Below, one piece after another: positions 1-6,331 of a stretch of 12,237 nt of DNA; within the stretch, counting starts at the first letter, position 1, and each line of letters opens with the position of its first letter. The stretch covers positions 913 to 13,149 of the forward strand of contig PFTO01000019.1 of the NCBI GenBank assembly GCA_002789615.1, read 5' to 3'. The notes below the pieces were generated by a model. The model did no database searches. It had not been told where the DNA came from and worked only from the letters and a program-made list of their open reading frames with translations. The position numbers were made by a program, and so were the translations under genes. Origin of the DNA: Acidobacteria bacterium CG_4_9_14_3_um_filter_49_7 (lineage in GTDB: Bacteria; Acidobacteriota; Holophagae; Thermotomaculales; Thermotomaculaceae).

Positions 1-8
1 CGCAATTA

Positions 9-98
9 TGGCGGAGGAGGGAGGATTCGAACCCACGGACCTCGTTAAAGGTCAACGGTTTTCAAGACCGCCGCATTCGACCACTCTGCCACTCCTCC
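9..98 (-). tRNA. tRNA-Ser, anticodon UGA, CCA encoded
   Basis: Read on the minus strand this folds as a class II tRNA. The acceptor stem is 7 bp (GGAGGAG at 92-98 with CTCCTCC at 13-19), with discriminator G and an encoded 3' CCA at 9-11. The anticodon loop is CUUGAAA, giving anticodon UGA for serine UCN codons. A long variable arm with a 5-bp stem (GACCT/AGGTC) is diagnostic of Ser among loops with this anticodon. The T-loop UUCGAAU is canonical. One oddity: the T-stem pairs GUGGG with CCUCC, leaving a U-C mismatch at the second pair and a G-U at the third. The gene follows dnaG on the same strand but has its own promoter. Only 8 bases lie beyond the 3' end, so no terminator can be seen. Confidence 0.96.
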
Positions 99-111
99 AC
101 ATGTCGGTACG

Positions 112-140
112 ATTATAAAGAGGCACCTATCGGAAGTCAA
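112..140 (-). promoter_or_regulatory. sigma70-type promoter of tRNA-Ser
   Basis: On the minus strand the -35 box is TTGACT (135-140) and the -10 box is a perfect TATAAT (112-117), with an optimal 17-bp spacer. Transcription would start near 105, a few nucleotides before the mature tRNA 5' end at 98. It lies in the 62-bp gap after dnaG, so the tRNA need not depend on read-through from the rpsU operon. This is the best consensus match in the window. Confidence 0.88.
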
Positions 141-160
141 CAGGATTTCATCCGGCCTTG

Positions 161-1867
161 CTATAAATGATAGAACTCTTTTGCCAACTTCTCTTTACGC
201 CTCAACAGGTCGTTCCGTTCTTCCTCTGTAAGGCCATCCTGAAACTCCTGCAGCCGCTGCTTCACTTCCTGTAGTTCCTGTTGTACTGCCTGGCGCTTCA
301 GCGCACGCATTACAGCTTTCGTATCTGCGGAAACTTCCTGTTCCCTCAGAGTCAGGAAGGAGCTCAATCCGTCGCTGAAAAAATGAATGACATCTGAAAT
401 TCTCTCATAATCAATATTCAGCATTTCCAGGAGATAGGGATAGACGGGGAGTTTTTCAAGCCACTCCTGATTCTCTCGAATCAGTGGTTTCAAATTCGGC
501 TGCCGTGCCAGAAGAAGCACAATTCCCTTTTCCGCTTCACGGAGAGTGTCCAGAGGCGTTTCCGGTCGGAGATCCTCCTCACGTTTCTGAAATGGACGGC
601 GCGTCCGGCTATGAAGCTGGGTCGCGATGTTCCGTTCCGGTACGCCAAGCCGGGCCGAAAGGTCTTTGACATAATAGCTCTGCCTGATCCGATCCGGAAT
701 CACCGATATGACATCCAGAATGGCGTTGATTCGATCCAGTTTCTCTTCGAGTGTCAAGTCTTTGATTGTTTCGGATTTCAAGGTCAGATTGGATAAGAAC
801 ACCGGGATCTCATCGGCCTTATCCAGCAACATCATGAAGTCTTCTTTCCCACGGGATTTGACGAATGAGTCCGGGTCTTCGCCACCTGGCAGGGTAACGC
901 CGTAAACAAACAGTCCCCCCGGCGCCAGAACTTTGAAGGAACGCAACGCAGCATCCATACCGGCAGAATCCGCATCAAAACAAAGGTAAATTTTCTTTGT
1001 GAAGCGCTTCAGAAGCACCGCATGATTTTCCGTGAAACTGGTTCCCAATGCGGCCGCTACGTTCACAATTCCATGCTGATAAAGTGAGGCAAAGTCCATG
1101 TAGCCTTCAACCAGTACCACAAAACCGGTTTTGCGTATGAAATCACGTGTCAAATTCAGGCCGTAGAGCATCCGTTTCTTTTCAAAAACCGGTGTGGCCG
1201 GGCTGTTCAGATACTTGGGTGCCCTTGTGTCCTTTTTCAGGATTCGTCCGCCAAATCCCACAACTTTTCCATACAGGTCCTGGATGGGGAACATCAGTCT
1301 GTTTCTGAATTTCTCCTCTCCCCGGTCATTCAGCAAACCGGCCTTTCCCATCAACTCCCGATTGAAGCCTTTGCCCTCCAGGTAGGTGATTAGCCCAGAC
1401 TCCGGAGCGCAACCAATTCTGAGTGCAGCAATGGTTTCGGCAGAAATCCCCCTCCCTTCCAGATAACTGTTTGCCTCTTTACTTCGCACCAGTGACTCTG
1501 AAAAATAAACACAGGCAGCGTCAAGCGTCTCCACAAGGCGGTCCCGCTCACTTCGGTCCACAGTATCTCCCTGTTCAAACTCCAGGGGGATACTGTATTT
1601 TTCCGCGATGAACCGTATCGCCTGGTTAAAATCAAGATTTTCAATCTGTTGAACAAAAGAAATGATGTCGCCTGCCGCATGGCATCCAAAACAATGGAAA
1701 AGCCCGGTTTCCGGCGAGATATAAAAGGACGCTGTTTTTTCCTGGTGAAAGGGGCACAGCGCACGCATCCGGCTACCGGCACGGGTCAATGTAATGTAGG
1801 AGCCTACAAGTTCTACAACGTCGATGCGGCTTTTCAAGTCCTGAATAAACTGCTGTGAAAAAATCAT
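161..1867 (-). CDS. dnaG: DNA primase DnaG
   Basis: 568 aa, full length for bacterial primase, which makes RNA primers at the replication fork and associates with the replicative helicase. Domains seen in order: an N-terminal CHC2 zinc-binding domain (ligands C38, H41, C59, C62 in CPFH and CFGC); the core with KFRNRLMFPI (186-195), FGGR (205-208) and the YLNSPATPVF segment near 219-228; the Toprim catalytic fold with EGYMD (254-258), DAD (298-300) and GEDPD (329-333), which supply the acidic metal ligands; and a divergent, helix-rich C-terminus from about 430 that should be the helicase-binding region. The ATG has a GGGAG Shine-Dalgarno 5 nt upstream. It follows mutS2 by 79 nt on the same strand with no obvious terminator or promoter between them, so co-transcription with rpsU-mutS2 is likely. 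The stop is TAG. Confidence 0.97.
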   Translation of the reverse strand: MIFSQQFIQDLKSRIDVVELVGSYITLTRAGSRMRALCPFHQEKTASFYISPETGLFHCFGCHAAGDIISFVQQIENLDFNQAIRFIAEKYSIPLEFEQGDTVDRSERDRLVETLDAACVYFSESLVRSKEANSYLEGRGISAETIAALRIGCAPESGLITYLEGKGFNRELMGKAGLLNDRGEEKFRNRLMFPIQDLYGKVVGFGGRILKKDTRAPKYLNSPATPVFEKKRMLYGLNLTRDFIRKTGFVVLVEGYMDFASLYQHGIVNVAAALGTSFTENHAVLLKRFTKKIYLCFDADSAGMDAALRSFKVLAPGGLFVYGVTLPGGEDPDSFVKSRGKEDFMMLLDKADEIPVFLSNLTLKSETIKDLTLEEKLDRINAILDVISVIPDRIRQSYYVKDLSARLGVPERNIATQLHSRTRRPFQKREEDLRPETPLDTLREAEKGIVLLLARQPNLKPLIRENQEWLEKLPVYPYLLEMLNIDYERISDVIHFFSDGLSSFLTLREQEVSADTKAVMRALKRQAVQQELQEVKQRLQEFQDGLTEEERNDLLRRKEKLAKEFYHL

Positions 1868-1946
1868 GGCCGCTCCCGTTAATTTCTTTTTCTGAATTCT
1901 AACAGATCCTCACACGTCAATGGGGAGAGAGTTCAACAGAAACAGA

Positions 1947-4283
1947 TTATTTTAAGAAAACGAGAGTGGCACCATCGTCAGTATCCGGCTCAAAACGCTC
2001 CACATAAGGGCTTTTTTCCAGGTAAGTCCGGATTCCTTTCCGCAATTTTCCTGACCCGTGTCCGTGAATGACCCGGATCGACTCATGACCCTGGAGTACG
2101 CATTGATCAAGCGTATGTTCCAGCACATAAATCCCATCTTCCACTGTTTTTCCCACCAGATTACATTGGAGTGACGGCCGAACGGTTTGGGATGCCGAAA
2201 AATGCACATTCGTTTCGCTTCTTCCAGCACCCTTCCCTCCAGTCTCCTCAATTGAGAGATCGCCGGACGCAAACCACACGGATTTTCCCCTTACCGTTAC
2301 CCGCGCCCTGTCACCCTGTTTGCTGATTTCATCCACGATACCAGTTACTCCAAGTAGATGATGGCGAACTTTGTCTCCGCGACTGAACAACCCGCGCGAA
2401 TCATTTTCTTCTGTATCTTTCAAGTTAGAGGCTATTGTTTCTTCATACGCTGAAATCAGTTCTTCTTCTACTTTCTTTGCGGCGGTGCGCCGTTTCTCCG
2501 AAACCCGATACAGTGCCCTTTCCTTTTCCTTTCGGAAATCTCCGAGAATGTGCTCAAATTTCTGTTCAAATTCATGGTAAAGTTCCTTCTTTTCAGCTTT
2601 CAAGTCTTTAAGCAGAGCTTTTTGCTGTTCGGCAAGGGCTTCATTCTCCTTGAGAATCATATCGAGACGTGTCTGCTCTTCTTCCATATTCCGCAGTTTT
2701 CTGGCCAACGTCACCACCATGGCATCCGCATTTCCATCCGTGGACTCTCCAGCAATATCCTGCGCCCGTTCCAGTACAGCTTCGGGCAGTCCGATCCGTC
2801 GGGCAATGGAAATGGCATGGCTGCGGCCGGGCAAATCATATAACAGACGAAAAGTCGGAACCAGATTTTTTTCGTCAAACTCAACAGAGGCCAGCCGTAC
2901 CCGGTTTTTCCCCTCAAAAGCCATTTGCGTAACTTCCTGATAGTGCGTGGTAATAACGGTATATCCGCCATGATCAGCCAGGACACCGGCAACGGCAACT
3001 GCAATGGCCGCGCCTTCTGTCGGAGCTGTCCCGGTACCAAGCTCATCAATTAGGACCAATGTGTCTGGCCCCACTTTTTCCAGGATTCTCTTCAAGCCCA
3101 GCATGTGAGAAGAAAAGGTCGAGAGAGATTCGTCTATGCTCTGTCGATCACCAATATCAGTTATAATGCTGCTGAACACTGGGAAAATACTTCCTTCCGC
3201 CACAGGAACCGGAATTACAGCCTGATTCATCAACTGCAGCAATCCACACATCTTCAGAAAAACAGTTTTACCGCCTGTGTTTGAGCCCGTGACCACCAGA
3301 ATACCAGCCTCCCGGTCTACTTCAATCAAGTTGGAAATGACTTCCTGCCTGTTAAACAGCAGAACCGGATGCCGGGCTTCCTTCAGCCTCAGTGGTCCAG
3401 AAGGAGAAAGCTCCGGCAACGTGCATTCATATTTTGTGGAAAAGCGATATCGTGCAAGCATGGAATCAAAAAAACCGATGGTATAATCCAGTAATCCAAA
3501 AAATTTCTGACTCTCAAGTACAGCACGGCTCAAGTCTTTCAAGAGACGATTCTCTTCGATCTGAATATCATTCTGACATTGTTGAAGCTCATTATTCCGT
3601 TGCACCACGCTGATGGGTTCAAAAAATGCCGTTGCACCACTGGCGGAAGTGTCATGCACGAGCCCCTGAATGCGACCGATGAAATCCCTTTTTACCGGAA
3701 TCACGAACCGCCCGGCCCGACGGGTAACCAATTCATCCATCATGATTTCATGGTGGGAGCCCATTATTGCCCTCAGGGCTGACTCCACTGCTTTTTCCAC
3801 ACGTCTTCTGCGTGCGTGGAGTTTCTTCAGGTGGGGGGTCGCATCTTCCCGTATGCTTCCATCCGGGTCAAATGCCTTTCTAACCGCCTGTGCCCATTCT
3901 TCCATCTCTATGAATTCCAAAAAATGATGGGCGAGTAACTTGTTTTCCCTGGCGAATTTTTTCAGGGAAATGCCAATTTCATAATTTCTCAGAATTCCGA
4001 GAAGCACCAGCGGTTCAAAAAAGTAATCCGATACATAAGAAACCGGCAGGGGAAACATCCTTCCTCCTGCCGGTTCAATTTTTCTGCCTTTATCCAGTAA
4101 TGTTTCAATTTCCCGGTATTCTTTCTGCAATTCTTCGATTCGCGTTGGCGAATCAAAAACAGCAAGATTTTTTATACTGCTGACTCCCTGTTCGGAGCCA
4201 CAGTACCCGGAAAGTGTTTCCAGGACTCGATTAAATTCGAGCTCCTGAAAACTGAACTCATACTCCGTTAAGGCGTCTTTCAA
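1947..4283 (-). CDS. mutS2: MutS2 family ATPase (KOW and Smr domains)
   Basis: 778 aa, the usual MutS2 length. It lacks the mismatch-recognition domain of MutS1. Family members are implicated in suppressing recombination and, in Bacillus, in splitting stalled ribosomes. Visible parts: a helical core/clamp region (about 1-300); the ABC-type ATPase with Walker A GSNTGGKT (333-340), Walker B LIDE (411-414) and THYQE (446-450); a charged coiled coil (about 525-625); a KOW-like segment (about 635-676); and a C-terminal Smr domain (about 705-778) with HGHGSGKLR (740-748). The Smr N-terminal motif, usually LDLRG, reads CNLVG (707-711). The ATPase D-loop reads GTAPTEG where GTDPxEG is usual. The start is TTG, since an in-frame stop lies two codons upstream and there is no ATG or GTG before the conserved LEF segment. 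The start lies inside the end of rpsU (26-bp overlap, different frame) with only a weak Shine-Dalgarno, which suggests translational coupling. Confidence 0.93.
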   Translation of the reverse strand: MKDALTEYEFSFQELEFNRVLETLSGYCGSEQGVSSIKNLAVFDSPTRIEELQKEYREIETLLDKGRKIEPAGGRMFPLPVSYVSDYFFEPLVLLGILRNYEIGISLKKFARENKLLAHHFLEFIEMEEWAQAVRKAFDPDGSIREDATPHLKKLHARRRRVEKAVESALRAIMGSHHEIMMDELVTRRAGRFVIPVKRDFIGRIQGLVHDTSASGATAFFEPISVVQRNNELQQCQNDIQIEENRLLKDLSRAVLESQKFFGLLDYTIGFFDSMLARYRFSTKYECTLPELSPSGPLRLKEARHPVLLFNRQEVISNLIEVDREAGILVVTGSNTGGKTVFLKMCGLLQLMNQAVIPVPVAEGSIFPVFSSIITDIGDRQSIDESLSTFSSHMLGLKRILEKVGPDTLVLIDELGTGTAPTEGAAIAVAVAGVLADHGGYTVITTHYQEVTQMAFEGKNRVRLASVEFDEKNLVPTFRLLYDLPGRSHAISIARRIGLPEAVLERAQDIAGESTDGNADAMVVTLARKLRNMEEEQTRLDMILKENEALAEQQKALLKDLKAEKKELYHEFEQKFEHILGDFRKEKERALYRVSEKRRTAAKKVEEELISAYEETIASNLKDTEENDSRGLFSRGDKVRHHLLGVTGIVDEISKQGDRARVTVRGKSVWFASGDLSIEETGGKGAGRSETNVHFSASQTVRPSLQCNLVGKTVEDGIYVLEHTLDQCVLQGHESIRVIHGHGSGKLRKGIRTYLEKSPYVERFEPDTDDGATLVFLK

Positions 4284-4467
4284 TTCTCAGTTTCTTCAAC
4301 ATCTTCTTTCGGGCTGCGAGAGCCTTTTTCTTCCGAACTTCACTGGGCTTTTCAAAGTGCTGCCGTTTCTTAATCTCTGAAAGAATACCAACTTTCTCAC
4401 ATTTTCTCTTGAAACGCTTCAGTGCATTTTCAAAACTCTCATCGTCCCGTACATAAACGATCGCCAT
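4258..4467 (-). CDS. rpsU: 30S ribosomal protein S21
   Basis: 69 aa, typical S21 size. S21 is a small basic protein of the 30S subunit that acts near the anti-Shine-Dalgarno end of 16S rRNA during initiation. The sequence starts MAIVYVRDDESFENALKRF and ends in a strongly basic helical tail (KKALAARKKMLKKLRIERR), both hallmarks of the family. I chose the ATG at 4465-4467: a GGGGTG Shine-Dalgarno (4476-4481) sits 8 nt upstream and the protein then begins at the conserved MA-V residues. The reading frame stays open 18 codons further upstream, but that stretch is the untranslated leader and does not resemble S21. It is the first gene of the rpsU-mutS2-dnaG run. Its stop codon lies within mutS2. 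Confidence 0.96.
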   Translation of the reverse strand: MAIVYVRDDESFENALKRFKRKCEKVGILSEIKKRQHFEKPSEVRKKKALAARKKMLKKLRIERRLNGV

Positions 4468-4486
4468 TAAGCTTTCACCCCATTTC

Positions 4487-4502
4487 TTGTAAAAATTTAC
4501 AA
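4487..4502. repeat. palindrome in the rpsU leader
   Basis: Perfect 7-bp inverted repeat TTGTAAA-AA-TTTACAA. It lies between the rpsU promoter and its Shine-Dalgarno (4476-4481). The same TTGTAAA half-site recurs on the minus strand at 4524-4530, next to the predicted transcription start. This could be a protein-binding operator or an mRNA element controlling the operon. The 2-nt spacer is too tight for a normal RNA hairpin loop and fits a dimeric DNA-binding site better. The function is inferred only. Confidence 0.45.
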
Positions 4503-4534
4503 TTGCGCACAAAATGCACACTGTTTACAACAAT

Positions 4535-4562
4535 AGTTTAATGGTATTTTCACCCAAGTCAA
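4535..4562 (-). promoter_or_regulatory. promoter of the rpsU-mutS2-dnaG operon
   Basis: On the minus strand, -35 TTGACT (4557-4562) and -10 TAAACT (4535-4540) are separated by 16 bp. The predicted start is near 4528, giving a leader of about 60 nt before rpsU. It lies in the 123-bp gap after the PATAN-J-TPR gene. No terminator is visible between that gene and this promoter, so some read-through into rpsU is possible. Confidence 0.65.
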
Positions 4563-4590
4563 GAATTATCTGCTCCCATCGGATTACAGC

Positions 4591-6135
4591 TCAAGAAAAA
4601 ATGTCCGAAATTTTCGAAATGATCCCGCCGGATTTTTTGCCGCCCTTTTTCAGCTCTTTCATGCCCTCGATTGCCACTTCACTTTCAGGGTTGAGCGTCA
4701 ACGCCCCGGCAAAATACTTCGCCGCACTTTCTTGCCGCCCTGTCTTCGCATATAGACGGCCCAGCGTTTCGTAGCCCTCCAGAGAGTTGGCGTCCATTTC
4801 CAGACTTTTCAAAAGATTCTCTTCAGCCTTTTTCGTCCACATCGGATTATCCACCTGAAGCTTACCCAACTCCAGATAAAACCGGGCGTCATCCGGATTC
4901 AACTGAATGCAACGGTTCAGCATTTCAATTGCCTCCGAAAATCTTCCCTGACTCACGTAAAACAAGGCATCCCTGAATGAAATCTCCGACTTGCTGACTG
5001 TTCTGCCTTCAGCTTCCCGAGGGGTCTCTTTTTCCGTTTCCTTTTTCTTCAGCTTCATATCATACGCTTTGCGCAAATCTTCATCCTTCAGAATCCGGAA
5101 AGCTTCGGTAAGCCTTGATACAATCTCATCAAGCTTTCCGGAAATTACGGAAAATTGCGCCCCTGTGAATCGATCCGGATGATATCTTTTCATCAATTTG
5201 TAGTAATTGCGTTTGATTTGAAAAATCTCCTCTTCCTGAGCCACATCCAGCAACTGGTAGAAATTAATTCTCTCCAGATCCTCATAGAACGCCGTAACTT
5301 CTTTTACAAAGCCCTCCTGTTTCTCGCTGAGTTCAGACGTCGCAGCAGACGTTGTGGATGTGTCGCTTTCTGCCTGCTCCATGATATTCTCCATCACATC
5401 TTTTCTTGCCTGTTCGTAGAATGAACTGTCCTGAGACGAGGAAAAATCAACCAGGCCGATGAGATGTAAACCATAGAGGATTTTGACAAAACGATCCCGG
5501 CTCATACTTGAAATTTTTTCAATATCTCCCATCGTAAGGTGACCGTCGATTCTGGAAAAAATGAACCCCTCTTCCGGTGTAAGACTGACCTTTTGGAACA
5601 GCAACATTGGATTGTCCATAAAACTTGGAACCGAATCACGGTTTTCCTCAAAAACATTTTCAATAAACGAAGGATTGTCAAGTTCCCGGATACACTCAAG
5701 AAGGATATTACCGGTTGATATCTCCAGCATCAACGCTGGATCCAGTGCTATTTGCTTCTTCTCAAAATCAATTTCCTCAATTTTTTCAAAAAACGGTCTG
5801 ATTACAATGTGCTGCACGAGCTTCTTTACGGTTTCTTTGATATCCGCTTCGCTGACCATTTCATTGTCGCAAAGATACTGTCCAAACCTGTCTCCAGATG
5901 CTTTGGCATCTTCCAGATGAAATGCAAGTGATTTTTCATCCAGAAATCCGCCCTTCACCAGGAAAACACCAAGCTGTTCGCCCTCTATCCCGGATCGGGC
6001 ATAGCGAATGTTCCCGTTGATGAAACAAATCAATCGTTTACCTGCTTCAAATTTGCACACCAACAGCCCCGTCTCACGATTCAGATAAATATTTTTGATA
6101 AGTCCGAAAAGTTCACGAATTCCAATTTTGTTCAT
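4591..6135 (-). CDS. DUF4388 (PATAN)-J domain-TPR protein
   Basis: 514 aa, no signal peptide or membrane segment, so cytosolic. The N-terminus (about 1-150) looks like a DUF4388/PATAN domain (GLLVCKFEAGKRLICFINGNIRYA). A helical segment at about 180-232 (LTPEEGFIFSRIDGHLTMGDI) resembles the winged-helix-like part often paired with it. A low-complexity Ser/Thr linker (about 255-270) leads to a J domain (about 290-360) with an intact HPD (319-321), so it should be able to stimulate a DnaK-type Hsp70. The C-terminus holds about three TPR helical pairs (about 385-490), including LNPDDARFYLELGKL. PATAN proteins are common in Deltaproteobacteria and Acidobacteria and are often linked to signalling or motility; the function of this one is unknown. 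The Shine-Dalgarno is weak: AGGAAGG lies about 17 nt before the ATG. It is divergent from the ATPase gene at 6332 and is followed by rpsU on the same strand. Confidence 0.85.
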   Translation of the reverse strand: MNKIGIRELFGLIKNIYLNRETGLLVCKFEAGKRLICFINGNIRYARSGIEGEQLGVFLVKGGFLDEKSLAFHLEDAKASGDRFGQYLCDNEMVSEADIKETVKKLVQHIVIRPFFEKIEEIDFEKKQIALDPALMLEISTGNILLECIRELDNPSFIENVFEENRDSVPSFMDNPMLLFQKVSLTPEEGFIFSRIDGHLTMGDIEKISSMSRDRFVKILYGLHLIGLVDFSSSQDSSFYEQARKDVMENIMEQAESDTSTTSAATSELSEKQEGFVKEVTAFYEDLERINFYQLLDVAQEEEIFQIKRNYYKLMKRYHPDRFTGAQFSVISGKLDEIVSRLTEAFRILKDEDLRKAYDMKLKKKETEKETPREAEGRTVSKSEISFRDALFYVSQGRFSEAIEMLNRCIQLNPDDARFYLELGKLQVDNPMWTKKAEENLLKSLEMDANSLEGYETLGRLYAKTGRQESAAKYFAGALTLNPESEVAIEGMKELKKGGKKSGGIISKISDIFS

Positions 6136-6171
6136 ATTATGTACACTTTAAGCCTTCCTTTTAGATAGTCC

Positions 6172-6201
6172 AATATACCACAACTCAGATATTTTTTTCA
6201 A
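6172..6201 (-). promoter_or_regulatory. promoter of the PATAN-J-TPR gene
   Basis: On the minus strand, -35 TTGAAA (6196-6201) and -10 TATATT (6172-6177) are spaced 18 bp apart. The start would fall near 6165, about 30 nt before the ATG. It shares the 196-bp divergent region with the plus-strand promoter at 6294-6302. The -35 runs into an A-tract that could bend the DNA. Confidence 0.6.
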
Positions 6202-6293
6202 GTAAAATGGGTTGTTTTAGCAAATTATTGAATTTTATCACCATTACCCTCTACCCCCTTCCGATTTGCTGCTTCGTTTTCTTTACTTTTTTG

Positions 6294-6302
6294 TGATATA
6301 AT
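6294..6302 (+). promoter_or_regulatory. extended -10 promoter of the PF09818-type ATPase gene
   Basis: TGATATAAT is a perfect TGn extended -10 joined to a consensus TATAAT (6297-6302). There is no good -35 about 17 bp upstream, as expected for an extended -10 promoter. The start would fall near 6309. A strong Shine-Dalgarno AAAGGAG follows at 6318-6324, 7 nt before the ATG at 6332, so the leader is very short. Confidence 0.65.
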
Positions 6303-6331
6303 ATTTTTGACAATAACAAAGGAGTTTCCAC

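Noticed and set aside
1390..1782. A 130-codon minus-strand ORF within dnaG in another frame
   Set aside because: It overlaps the zinc-binding and core region of dnaG and has no independent signals.
1896..1920. A possible dnaG promoter, TTGACG and TAGAAT on the minus strand
   Set aside because: The spacer is only 13 bp, too short for sigma70 contact.
4468..4521. An 18-codon upstream extension of rpsU starting at 4521
   Set aside because: It is the leader holding the palindrome and Shine-Dalgarno. S21 proteins begin at the ATG at 4467.
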